NCBI GenBank assembly: GCA_044351045.1
Contig: JBILGM010000003.1
Span: 1-64,000, forward strand
DNA: 64,000 bases
From: UBA6136 sp044351045
GTDB taxonomy: Bacteria > Pseudomonadota > Gammaproteobacteria > Methylococcales > Methylococcaceae
Direction of reading: 5' to 3'
Shown: positions 15,324 through 23,937 of the stretch, one piece after another
How the letters are laid out: every line of letters starts with the position of its first letter
Position numbering within the stretch: position 1 is the stretch's first letter
Position numbers and translations under genes: made by a program
Notes under the pieces: generated by a model
What the model was told of the DNA's origin: nothing
The model's input: the letters and a program-made list of their open reading frames with translations, nothing else
The model's database searches: none

Positions 15324-16607
15324 ATGACCAAGGGATCGCGCAGTTTGCTTCTGGCCACCCTGTGTTTGTGTGTTTTTGTGCCGGCTAAAGCCGAAATCAG
15401 GTTGCTGGCTGAAGGGGAAATTTCGGCCACCGCACTCGATCAATCTCATCTCACTGGCTTATTGGAGGACGGTGAAACACCCAAGGCGCAGGAGGGTGGG
15501 TTTGGTGGAGCCATCGCCTACAGCGGACATGAGCATCGGTACTATGCGGTTCCTGATCGCGGTCCAGGTGCCGGTGAGACCTCTTATATAGAGCGGTTGT
15601 ATGTCCTTGATATTCCCTTGAACAAGGGTGACAAGGGTTTTCAGTTGGTACCACGCATTACTGCAACCCATTTGCTGAAGGATCAGGCCGGGCATTTTCT
15701 GACCGGCGACGCCTCGGCCTTCGATAACGTCAACTCCGAGACCAGCCGTCGAAGAGATTCGGAGGCCCTGCGTGTCAGTCCGTCTGGCACATCTGTGTTC
15801 ATAGCCGATGAGTATGGTCCATTTGTTGAAGAGTTCGATATTTCCACTGGGAAGCTCATGCGGAATGTGGCGATTCCTAACAAGTTCCATATCGATTTTC
15901 CCTCCAAGTATCTGCGCGAAGAACTCAATCGCAATCTTGTGGGACGACAAAGCAATCGGGGTCTTGAGTCGCTGGCCATCACGCCCGAGGGTGACCGTCT
16001 GGTGGCCATGATTCAGGACCCGCTGATCCAGGACTGCAATCATGATCCAGATCGAAAGCTCGTGGGTAACCACAATCGAATTCTGGATATCAATTTGAAA
16101 TCAGGCAATGTAAAGGAATATGTCTACCCGCTGGAGGATCCCAAAAACGGGGTTTCAGAAATTCTTGCAGTCAACGATCATCAGTTTCTGGTCCTGGAGC
16201 GTGACAGCAAATCTGGCACCGAGGCTAAAGACAAGAAGCTGCATTTGATTGACCTTAATGGTGCTACTGATGTGCATGGCTATAAATCGCTCTCCGAAAG
16301 CGGTCTGGTCGAAGAAGAGGCGGCGGGTGCCCCCCATCCGGTTTACGTCCATAAGCGCCCATTTCTAGACATTCTGCAATTTGGCATCCAGGGCATCCCG
16401 GAAAAATTTGAGGGGCTGACTTTCGGGCCCTTGTTGGAGGATGGTCGCCTTATGCTCATTCTCAGCACGGATAATGACTTTTCAAAAACCGAGAACACGC
16501 GTTTCTTTGCCTTTGCGATCGATCCGGCCGAGCTGCCCGATTATCAGCCCCAGAAATTCACCACGGCGCCGCAGCCCCGTCGACACACCCAACCGTCAGG
16601 GCACTAA
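15324..16607 (+). CDS. Secreted esterase-like phytase family protein
   Basis: This 427-residue exported protein has a signal peptide at residues 1-23 ending at AKA. The mature part looks like a beta-propeller of the family named esterase-like activity of phytase (Pfam PF13449). Recognisable segments are the GGFGGAIAYSG start, FIADEYGPFVEEFDISTG near residues 156-173, and RFFAFAIDPAELPD near the end. A GGAG stands before the ATG. The activity is uncertain; the family is thought to act on phosphate or carboxylic esters in the periplasm. It lies between phoB and a transporter, 5 bp before the latter, so a joint role in releasing and taking up an organic substrate is likely. Confidence 0.75.
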   Translation: MTKGSRSLLLATLCLCVFVPAKAEIRLLAEGEISATALDQSHLTGLLEDGETPKAQEGGFGGAIAYSGHEHRYYAVPDRGPGAGETSYIERLYVLDIPLNKGDKGFQLVPRITATHLLKDQAGHFLTGDASAFDNVNSETSRRRDSEALRVSPSGTSVFIADEYGPFVEEFDISTGKLMRNVAIPNKFHIDFPSKYLREELNRNLVGRQSNRGLESLAITPEGDRLVAMIQDPLIQDCNHDPDRKLVGNHNRILDINLKSGNVKEYVYPLEDPKNGVSEILAVNDHQFLVLERDSKSGTEAKDKKLHLIDLNGATDVHGYKSLSESGLVEEEAAGAPHPVYVHKRPFLDILQFGIQGIPEKFEGLTFGPLLEDGRLMLILSTDNDFSKTENTRFFAFAIDPAELPDYQPQKFTTAPQPRRHTQPSGH

Positions 16608-16612
16608 TTGAC

Positions 16613-18874
16613 ATGCCAATGGTTACGCGGATGTCCACACTGCTCCCGCATCTGCGCCCAGCGGTCGTCGAAAAGGGGGCCCCGAAAAAGCCTATCAGCC
16701 TCACGACCTGGATCTTCTTGGCGTTGGCTTTGGGTATCGGCACCGGCCTTTTCATTGGTGAGTACGCCAATAACCTGAAATTCATCGGCGATGTCTATGT
16801 CGGCCTGATGCAGATGACAGTGCTGCCCTACGTCGTGTTTTCCCTAATCGGCAACATTGGTCGTCTATCGGTCCGCGAGGTTGGGCTGTTGGCGACATCG
16901 GGTCTGAAGATCTTCCTGGGTCTCTGGGCTATCGCGGCCCTGACGGTGTTGCTGTTGTCACAAGCCTTTCCGGAACTGACGACCGGTCAATATTTCAGCT
17001 CCGCAATGGTAGACCCTCCGCCCAAGCTGAATTGGCTAAATCTCTTTGTCCCTTCGAATCCGTTCCGCTCGCTTGCAGATAACTCCGTGCCGGCGGTGGT
17101 CGTGTTCTGCATTCTCTTCGGGGTCGCCATCATTGGTTTTGAGGAGAAGAAAAGCCTGCTTGATCATGTTGGCCTGATTACGCGGACACTGCACCGGGTC
17201 AACGGATATGTGGTCAAGCTGACCCCCTTTGGCGTGTTCGGCATATGTGCCCACGCCGCCGGTACGATGAGCTTTTCCGAGTTTGAGCGCCTGCAGGCTT
17301 ACTACCTGACATTTGGTGCCAGCGTTCTCATTTTGACCTTCGTCATCCTGCCCCTGCTGGTGACCGTCTGTACCCCTTTTACCTATCGGCAGGTGATTTC
17401 TGCCGCCAAGGATGCCTTGTTGACGGCGTTTGTCACCGGTAGCGTCTTTCCCGTGATCCCTCTGCTTATCGATGGTGTTAATGGTCTGTATGCCCAGCAC
17501 TTTCGAGCGGACCCTAAGCATGCGGATTTTCCCGAATTCATTCTGCCGTTGGCTTACCCCTTCCCTGATAGCGGGAATGTCGTCGACCTGATCTTTATCC
17601 CGTTTGCCGCCTGGTTTCTGGGAGATGCGCTGGGCTTTGGCGATGAGTTTTTCATGGTGTGTGCGGGTTTCTTTCTGCTGTTTGGCAAGGTCTTTTTGAC
17701 CATCCCCTTTCTTTTGAACAGCTTTCATATCCCGCAGGACATGTTCCAGCTTTTTCTGGCAGCGGGTGTTCTGGCAGCCCGGGTCGGCGACATTCTCAGC
17801 AGCATGCACTACCTGGTTTTCACCGTACTGACCACTGCGGCGATGACCGGGTTGCTCAAAGTTCGTTGGCGGCGCCTGTTCTGGGCGATAGGTGTTTCAC
17901 TGGTCGTCATCGTGCCGACCGTCATTGGTATCCATTACACCTTGGCCAGCATGGGCACGGATGAGCATGGCGGCGAAACCACACTGGATCGACGCGACCT
18001 ACTGGCAGAGCCCATCCATACGACCCTGGTATCACAGGCCGCGCCCAACCCTGTACCGCTGAAGCCTGGTCAGAACCGGCTTAAACGTATCAAACAACGC
18101 GGCATGCTCCGCGTGGGCTACCGGCCCGACAATCTGCCCTACACCTACTTCAATCAGGAGGGCAAGCTGGTGGGTCACGACATCGATTTGGCCGCGCGTC
18201 TTGCCAGAGATCTTAATGTTGGGCTTGAGTTGGTTGGCTTTCGTTCAGAGAGCCTGGCCCAGCAGCTGGCTGACGATCACTTTGACTTTGCCCTGTCTGG
18301 GCTGACGGACTCCCTAGAACGTTCCAGTGCGATGCTGATGAGTGAGCCTTATCTGGTCGTCAATATGGGTCTGTTGGTAAAGGATCATCAGCGTAGCGAT
18401 TTTGAGAGCGAGGAGCTCATCAACCGGCGCAAACGACTGCGCATCGGTGTCGTCAAGGGGAGCTATTTCGAGAAACGCGCGGCCGATCACTTTCCTAATG
18501 CCCAAATCGTGCGGCTGGATTCGCCCCGACAGTTTTTTGACGAGGACTGGCGAGAACTCGATGCCTTGGCTACCCACGCCGAAAGTGGCGCGGCCTGGAC
18601 CTTGGTCTATCCTGCCTACACAGTGGTCAATCCATTGCAGCGGCGTGACGGCGCGCCGGTCTCCATGGCAATTGGCGGCTTTGATGTCGTTCTCGACGAC
18701 ATGCTGAATACCTGGATTACCCTCTTGAGGATGGACGGCACTCTCGAAAAGCTTTTCGATCACTGGATGTTGGGCAAGAACACCAAGTCCAAGGCACCTC
18801 GCTGGAGCGTTATCCGTGATGTGCTCCACTGGGTAACAACGGAACCTCAAGCCCCTGGTCAGGAACCAGTCTGA
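16613..18874 (+). CDS. Dicarboxylate/amino acid:cation symporter fused to a solute-binding domain
   Basis: This 753-residue fusion has two parts. Residues about 20-445 are a DAACS (GltP/DctA-type) symporter with several membrane helices, including MTVLPYVVFSLIGNIG and a modified hairpin region FPDSGNVVDLIFIPFA. Residues about 490-735 are a family-3 periplasmic binding protein domain (GMLRVGYRPDNLPYTYFN, GHDIDLAARLARDLNV, FDFALSGLTD), of the kind usually found free in ABC systems for amino acids. A short linker rich in Pro and charged residues joins them. The binding domain would sit in the periplasm and feed the symporter. The esterase gene ends 5 bp upstream, so the two are an operon; substrate unknown, plausibly an organic anion. 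Confidence 0.82.
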   Translation: MPMVTRMSTLLPHLRPAVVEKGAPKKPISLTTWIFLALALGIGTGLFIGEYANNLKFIGDVYVGLMQMTVLPYVVFSLIGNIGRLSVREVGLLATSGLKIFLGLWAIAALTVLLLSQAFPELTTGQYFSSAMVDPPPKLNWLNLFVPSNPFRSLADNSVPAVVVFCILFGVAIIGFEEKKSLLDHVGLITRTLHRVNGYVVKLTPFGVFGICAHAAGTMSFSEFERLQAYYLTFGASVLILTFVILPLLVTVCTPFTYRQVISAAKDALLTAFVTGSVFPVIPLLIDGVNGLYAQHFRADPKHADFPEFILPLAYPFPDSGNVVDLIFIPFAAWFLGDALGFGDEFFMVCAGFFLLFGKVFLTIPFLLNSFHIPQDMFQLFLAAGVLAARVGDILSSMHYLVFTVLTTAAMTGLLKVRWRRLFWAIGVSLVVIVPTVIGIHYTLASMGTDEHGGETTLDRRDLLAEPIHTTLVSQAAPNPVPLKPGQNRLKRIKQRGMLRVGYRPDNLPYTYFNQEGKLVGHDIDLAARLARDLNVGLELVGFRSESLAQQLADDHFDFALSGLTDSLERSSAMLMSEPYLVVNMGLLVKDHQRSDFESEELINRRKRLRIGVVKGSYFEKRAADHFPNAQIVRLDSPRQFFDEDWRELDALATHAESGAAWTLVYPAYTVVNPLQRRDGAPVSMAIGGFDVVLDDMLNTWITLLRMDGTLEKLFDHWMLGKNTKSKAPRWSVIRDVLHWVTTEPQAPGQEPV

Positions 18875-18913
18875 TAGTCACTGGCGGTCATCAAAAAGAC
18901 ATCAAATCGTAAC

Positions 18914-18957
18914 CTGTAATTTAAAATCCATCATGCTGTAATAAAACCGTCATATAT
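18914..18957 (+). promoter_or_regulatory. Pho box array upstream of phosphate porin
   Basis: Four 11-bp units in register begin CTGTAAT, AATCCAT, CTGTAAT and CCGTCAT, with AT-rich spacers between them. Three of the four match the PhoB half-site at 6 of 7 positions. The array ends 73 bp before the porin ATG and is the clearest Pho box in the window by unit quality. Confidence 0.7.
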
Positions 18958-19030
18958 CCCGTTTATTGTTGCGACTCCCAGGCGAGAGTGTCGCGTGGAA
19001 ACAACAGATTCACAAACAACGGGAACTTCT

Positions 19031-20644
19031 ATGAAACCGACAGCGCTCCGCCTTGCGGTCACTGCGCTCTTGGGCGGCGGCTTGGTAACGCCCGCTCAGG
19101 CACTGCAACTCTACGTCGATAGCAAGACCAGCCAGGTTTTTACCACGCCGGGGCCCAACCGCATAAAGCTAGGGGAGTTCGAGCAGGTTGAGCACAAAGA
19201 AGCCAGCCATGCGAAAAAATCCAAGCATGCGGCAGTGAGCAATTACGATGATGAGGGCTATAGCTCAAAGACGGATCTCGCTACGGCTGATGAAGTGAAA
19301 AAGGTCGAAAGCAAACTCAATGCACGCATTGATGATGTGGTCAACAAGCCCAAGAAGCCGAATGAGGCCAAGACGACCATCGATGACAAGGGAATTCGTT
19401 TTGAAACCAATGACGGTGCTTTCAAGTTTGCCTTGAACGGCCGATTGCACACGGATGCCGCGATGTACTCGGGCGGCGACATTGCTACAGTGTCTGAGGT
19501 AGCTGGCAAGGAGATAAAGCAATACAACCGTGAAAGTGACGGCACGGAAGTGAGACGTCTCCGTATGGAGTTTGCCGGTCAGTTCTATGATGACTTTAAA
19601 TTCAAAGTGCAACCTGAACTGGCGAATGCGGGAACCGGCGGCCAATATACGGTGGGTATCCGTGATGCGTTTGTTCAATACACGGGCTTCGGCGAGTACG
19701 GGGAGTTTTTAGCCGGTCAAAGCAAACAGCCCTACAGTTTCCAGCAGATGATGTCTTCCAACGACATGGTTTTCATGGAGCGATCCATGGAATATGCTTT
19801 TACCAATACCTCAGTCAACCGTGCCTTGGGTCTCCGTTATGACCTTCCCGGATCATGGTGGGGATTCTCCACTGGTATTTATGGCGACACCGCCACACCG
19901 CAGACATCGGGTACCTCCGATGCGCCGGATGAAGGCTGGGGTGGAGCCATGCGCGCAACCTTGGCACCCTGGATGAAGTCGGATGAGCTGATGCATGTTG
20001 GCGCTTCCGCTGCATACCGAGCACCGCAAAGCGATCGACGCGATTTGCGCTATAACTTCAGGCAGACGGCCATGTCACCCGTGGCTTATCTGGATACCGG
20101 CACCATGCGCGATATTCAGAACAGCCAGTTCATCAACGGCGAAATGGTGGGCATTTACGGTCCCCTCTCGTTCGAGACCGAGTACAACGGCACCTGGATC
20201 AATAGCAACGATTCCGATACAAGTCTTGGTGACCCTGCGGGCGCCGGTTTCATGCAGGGTGCGCATGTTGACGTAGCCTATTCTCTAACCGGTGAGTCCC
20301 GAGCCACAACCTATCGACCGAGTCAGGGCGTACTGGGCAGAATCAAACCAAACCATAACTTAAACTTTCATGACGGTTGGGGAGCCTGGGAGCTCAAGGG
20401 TCGCTTTGCCTGGGTCGATATGAATCAGATTGGTGAACAGCGCTATGCAGGTGGTAATGAAGTATCGTCGACCATCGGCGCTAACTGGTACTGGAATAAC
20501 TGGTCGCGCTTCATGCTGGACTGGACCCACATCTACTCACTGAATGTGGGTGAGGCAGGTGTTAATCGCACCGTGCTTAACATCCCCGGGAACAATCCGG
20601 GTGACTGGGATGTTGTCCAGGCTCGTGTGTCTCTCGCCTATTGA
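19031..20644 (+). CDS. OprO/OprP-type phosphate-selective porin
   Basis: This outer-membrane porin of the Porin_O_P family is about 537 residues from the chosen ATG. It has a 24-residue signal peptide ending AQA, then a charged, coiled-coil-like segment to about residue 110 (VKKVESKLNARIDDVV). A beta-barrel with alternating aromatic strands follows, ending in the sequence ARVSLAY, which has the C-terminal aromatic residue needed for BAM recognition. The ATG at 19031 follows a GGGAA; the GTG at 18995 would place extra residues ahead of the signal peptide. The Pho box array upstream and pstS downstream (35 bp) support a phosphate or polyphosphate channel induced by PhoB. Confidence 0.85.
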   Translation: MKPTALRLAVTALLGGGLVTPAQALQLYVDSKTSQVFTTPGPNRIKLGEFEQVEHKEASHAKKSKHAAVSNYDDEGYSSKTDLATADEVKKVESKLNARIDDVVNKPKKPNEAKTTIDDKGIRFETNDGAFKFALNGRLHTDAAMYSGGDIATVSEVAGKEIKQYNRESDGTEVRRLRMEFAGQFYDDFKFKVQPELANAGTGGQYTVGIRDAFVQYTGFGEYGEFLAGQSKQPYSFQQMMSSNDMVFMERSMEYAFTNTSVNRALGLRYDLPGSWWGFSTGIYGDTATPQTSGTSDAPDEGWGGAMRATLAPWMKSDELMHVGASAAYRAPQSDRRDLRYNFRQTAMSPVAYLDTGTMRDIQNSQFINGEMVGIYGPLSFETEYNGTWINSNDSDTSLGDPAGAGFMQGAHVDVAYSLTGESRATTYRPSQGVLGRIKPNHNLNFHDGWGAWELKGRFAWVDMNQIGEQRYAGGNEVSSTIGANWYWNNWSRFMLDWTHIYSLNVGEAGVNRTVLNIPGNNPGDWDVVQARVSLAY

Positions 20645-20679
20645 TCAATGCACCTTTTAACCAACAACAGAGTAATTGA

Positions 20680-21735
20680 ATGAAATCGCAAACCTACAGT
20701 TTAGTAGCCATGCTGGCTTTGACGGGTCTGTCCGACGCCGCCTTGGCTGCCGGGCCCCGTCAGCAAATCAGCGTGGTCGGTTCCTCGACGGTGTTCCCCT
20801 TTGCCTCGTCGGTGGCCGAGCATTTGGGCCAGTCCGGGAAATTCAAGACCCCAACGGTTGAGTCCACCGGAACCGGTGGCGGATTCAAGATTTTCTGCGG
20901 CGGCACTGGAGTCAACTACCCGGACATTGCCAATGCCTCCCGGAAAATTAAGCCCAGTGAGGTTAAGGACTGTGCCAGCTCGGGTGTGAAAGACCTGGTC
21001 GAGGTCAAGATTGGCTATGATGGCATCGTGATAGCGCAGGCCAACCAGGTCAAACCTGTGGAATTTTCCAGAAAGGATCTTTATTTGGGGCTTGCCAAGC
21101 AGATTCCTGACCCGGACTGCCAGGAATGCGGCAAATTGATCGACAATCCCTACACCACCTGGGATCAGGTCAATTCCAGCCTGCCCAATGCCAAAATCGA
21201 GGTCATGGGACCGCCGACCAGTTCAGGCACCCGTGACGCCTTTGCTGAATTAGTGATGGAGGCTGGTTGTAACGAGTTTGACTGGTTGAAGGAGTGGAAG
21301 AAAAAGAATGAGGCTGAATATAAACGCATGTGCCAGGCCATTCGTGAGGATGGTGCCTATGTGGAAGCCGGTGAAAATGACAACTTGATTGTCCAGAAGC
21401 TGAAAGCGAAGCCCGGCGCATTCGGTATCTTTGGTTACAGTTTCCTCGATGCGAATCGGGATGAAATTACTGCCAGTACCATTGAGAGAAAGGAGCCTAG
21501 CCCCGATAGCATTGCCGATGGCGCCTATCCCATTTCCCGCCCTCTCTTTTTCTATGTCAAAAAGGCTCAGATTGGTGCGGTGCCCGGACTCAACGAATAC
21601 ATTGAGGAGTTCACCAGCGAAAAGGCTTGGGGTGATGAAGGCTATTTGGTCGAGAAAGGATTGGTTCCCTTGCCCGAGCGCCAGCGAAAACAAGTCGCAG
21701 ACTCTGCCCGTAAGCTGGAGCTTATGAAGATGTAG
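20680..21735 (+). CDS. pstS: Phosphate-binding protein PstS, copy 1
   Basis: This periplasmic phosphate-binding protein of 351 residues has a signal peptide of about 23 residues ending at ALA. Phosphate-contact segments are visible: VVGSSTVFPFASSVAEH near residues 31-47, ESTGTGGGFKIFCGG, and PTSSGTRDAFAELVMEAG near 183-200. It lies 35 bp after the porin in the same direction, and both are probably transcribed from the Pho-box promoter. It is clearly a paralogue of the next gene, with most motifs shared. Compared with copy 2 it has an extra Cys pair (DPDCQECGK) near residue 147. Confidence 0.93.
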   Translation: MKSQTYSLVAMLALTGLSDAALAAGPRQQISVVGSSTVFPFASSVAEHLGQSGKFKTPTVESTGTGGGFKIFCGGTGVNYPDIANASRKIKPSEVKDCASSGVKDLVEVKIGYDGIVIAQANQVKPVEFSRKDLYLGLAKQIPDPDCQECGKLIDNPYTTWDQVNSSLPNAKIEVMGPPTSSGTRDAFAELVMEAGCNEFDWLKEWKKKNEAEYKRMCQAIREDGAYVEAGENDNLIVQKLKAKPGAFGIFGYSFLDANRDEITASTIERKEPSPDSIADGAYPISRPLFFYVKKAQIGAVPGLNEYIEEFTSEKAWGDEGYLVEKGLVPLPERQRKQVADSARKLELMKM

Positions 21736-21765
21736 GCTTGATGCCCAGTTCGAAACCCTGAATCT

Positions 21766-21795
21766 GCCCATGTCTCAACTCCCGTTGGCATGGGC
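21766..21795 (+). other. Hairpin after pstS copy 1 (attenuator-like)
   Basis: GCCCATG and CATGGGC form the outer stem, with CAAC and GTTG as an inner stem, 30 bp after the pstS stop. Only a weak T-rich tail (AATTTCTT) follows. A second imperfect hairpin, AAAGAAC and GTTCTTT at 21822-21852, lies 82 bp before the next start. These could partially terminate or process the porin-pstS-pstS transcript. Confidence 0.45.
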
Positions 21796-21933
21796 AATTT
21801 CTTGATAAGCTCTTCCCCCGCAAAGAACGCTGTGAAAATAATCGTGTTCTTTGGAGAGTGAGAGATATAAACCCATGAGGTGGTCTCACGCTCTGCGCAT
21901 GAAGGTAATGAGCCCAACTAACCGAGGAAGACG

Positions 21934-23001
21934 ATGAAAAAAACCAGCATACGCACACTACTCTTTGCCATGAGCCTTGTGGCAGTGCCCCCCCTGCAGG
22001 CTGCCAGTGGTGCTCGCGATTCCATTTCTATCGTGGGGTCCTCCACGGTTTACCCTTTCTCCGCTGCAGTGGCTGAACAATTTGGCAAGAGCGGTAAGTT
22101 CAAAACACCCAAGGTCGAGGCGACCGGGACCGGGGGTGGCATCAAGCTTTTCTGTGGGGGTGTTGGACCCAAATTTCCAGACATTGCCAATGCCTCGCGC
22201 AAGATGAAGAAGTCGGAATATGACGCTTGTCAGAAAGCTGGGGTGAAGGACATTGTCGAGGTCAAGATCGGCTTTGATGGTATCGTCGTGGCCCAGTCCA
22301 AAAAAGCCAAGACCGCCCTGCCGTTGACCCGTAAGGAGATCTTCCTGGCGCTGGCCAAACAGGTACCTGACCCCAATAACCCCGAGGGCGGTACCCTGAT
22401 CGATAACCCCTACAAGACCTGGAACGAGATTAACCCGGCTTTGCCGGCCACCAAGATTGAGGTACTGGGTCCGCCGCCGAGCTCCGGTACCCGCGATGCC
22501 TTTGCTGAGCTGGCTCTGGAAGGTGGATGTCAGGAAATCCCCTGGATTAAGGCCAAAAAGGAAAAGGACGATGCATGGTTCAAGAACACCTGCATGACGG
22601 TGCGTGAGGACGGGGCTTATGTGGAAGCCGGTGAAAATGACAACCTCATCGTGCAAAAGCTGGAAGCCAATCCCGACGCGGCGGGCGTCTTCGGCTACAG
22701 CTACCTGGCCATGAATGAAGATCGTCTGAATGCCTCCACGGTGGATGGCCAGGCCCCCACCTATGAAGCAATCGCTGAGGGCAAATATCCTGTTTCCCGC
22801 CCGCTGTTCTTTTATGTCAAGAAAGGTCATGTCGGCGTGATTCCGGGGATTGAAGAATACGTGACGGAATTCACTAGCGAGAAGGCGGCGGGTCCGGAAG
22901 GCTATCTCTCGGACAAGGGCCTAATTGCTTTACCTGATGCGGAGCGCAAAAAGGTCGCTGATCAGGCCAAAACCATGGCGCCGATGGTCGCTGTGAAATA
23001 A
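21934..23001 (+). CDS. pstS: Phosphate-binding protein PstS, copy 2
   Basis: This second periplasmic phosphate-binding protein, 355 residues, has a signal peptide ending LQA near residue 24. The same phosphate-site segments as in copy 1 are present: VGSSTVYPFSAAVAEQF, EATGTGGGIKLFCGG, and PPSSGTRDAFAELALEGG. The two copies align along their whole length, including YVEAGENDNLIVQKL, and look like a tandem duplication that has diverged. The gene is separated from copy 1 by 198 bp holding two hairpins and is followed by a strong terminator. Either copy can in principle serve the pstCAB permease 13 kb away. Confidence 0.94.
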   Translation: MKKTSIRTLLFAMSLVAVPPLQAASGARDSISIVGSSTVYPFSAAVAEQFGKSGKFKTPKVEATGTGGGIKLFCGGVGPKFPDIANASRKMKKSEYDACQKAGVKDIVEVKIGFDGIVVAQSKKAKTALPLTRKEIFLALAKQVPDPNNPEGGTLIDNPYKTWNEINPALPATKIEVLGPPPSSGTRDAFAELALEGGCQEIPWIKAKKEKDDAWFKNTCMTVREDGAYVEAGENDNLIVQKLEANPDAAGVFGYSYLAMNEDRLNASTVDGQAPTYEAIAEGKYPVSRPLFFYVKKGHVGVIPGIEEYVTEFTSEKAAGPEGYLSDKGLIALPDAERKKVADQAKTMAPMVAVK

Positions 23002-23051
23002 GAGATACTGGCTATATGGTTCTATAGGCAGTCCAGTCCCCATGAAGTTAC

Positions 23052-23078
23052 AGAACCCTGCTTAGCGGGGTTCTTTGT
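23052..23078 (+). terminator. Intrinsic terminator after pstS copy 2
   Basis: AGAACCC and GGGTTCT form a 7-bp stem around a loop that contains a short inner GC pairing, followed by TTGTT. It lies 51 bp past the stop and should end the porin-pstS-pstS transcript. Confidence 0.75.
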
Positions 23079-23175
23079 TGAAGGACGTTTGGCTCGATCA
23101 CATGCATGGCTGACGGCCACCCGTTGGATCGATTATTATCAGGTTCTCCTTATCTTCTCTGAGCCGCCCAGCCTG

Positions 23176-23892
23176 ATGTCTATAATCTTCCGCCAGCTTT
23201 TTGAAACCGATACCTCGACCTATACCTACCTGCTCGGGTGCCAGCGAACCCACCGGGCGCTGCTCATCGATCCGGTGGCGAGCGAGGTGGGCCGCTATAT
23301 CGAGCTGATTGATAGCCTTGGTTTGACACTGATCTATACCCTGGAAACGCATGTCCATGCGGACCACATCACCGGCTCTGGCCTGCTTCGGGATCGTCTG
23401 GGCAGCAAGAGCGTGGTGCATCGCGATGCCGGTACGCTATGCCCGGATGTGCTGGTCACTGATGGCGTGTTGTTGCAGGTCGGGGATATCGAACTGCAGG
23501 TGCGTCATACACCGGGACATACTTCGGGTTGTATGAGCTTTGTGCTGGCGGATCGGGTCTTTACCGGCGATGCCTTGCTGATTGGGGGCTGCGGTCGCAC
23601 AGACTTCCAGCAAGGGGACTCCGGTACGCTGTTTGACAGCATCCATGAGAAGCTCTTCTCCCTGCCGCCGGACACCCTGGTGTTTCCCGGGCATGACTAT
23701 AACGGCAACACTGTCTCCACCATCCGCCAGGAAATGCAGAAAAACCCGAGGCTGGGCTCCGGTAAATCCCGCGAGGCGTTCATCGAGATCATGAGCCAGC
23801 TCAAGCTGGCTTACCCGAAACATATTGATGCCGCGTTGCCGGCCAATCTGGCTTGTGGCGGAAACCCGGATGCCGTCATTCCTCAGGGCTGA
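23176..23892 (+). CDS. Persulfide dioxygenase-like metallo-beta-lactamase-fold protein (ETHE1 type)
   Basis: This 238-residue soluble enzyme of the glyoxalase-II-like metallo-hydrolase fold carries the metal motif HVHADH near residues 57-62, the HTPGHTSGCMSF block near 113-124, and the ETHE1-type GCGRTDFQQGDSGTLFDSI near 140-158 with FPGHDYNG after it. ETHE1 enzymes oxidise glutathione persulfide to sulfite with a mononuclear iron. The ATG at 23176 gives the normal N-terminus (FRQLFETDTSTYTYLLG); an earlier start would add about 29 unlikely residues. A TauE-type exporter 45 bp downstream could remove the sulfite made, which supports the assignment. Confidence 0.87.
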   Translation: MSIIFRQLFETDTSTYTYLLGCQRTHRALLIDPVASEVGRYIELIDSLGLTLIYTLETHVHADHITGSGLLRDRLGSKSVVHRDAGTLCPDVLVTDGVLLQVGDIELQVRHTPGHTSGCMSFVLADRVFTGDALLIGGCGRTDFQQGDSGTLFDSIHEKLFSLPPDTLVFPGHDYNGNTVSTIRQEMQKNPRLGSGKSREAFIEIMSQLKLAYPKHIDAALPANLACGGNPDAVIPQG

Positions 23893-23937
23893 TGCCTGAG
23901 TACAGCCCAGCCCAGCCCGCTGCGGGGTGCAACCGGT

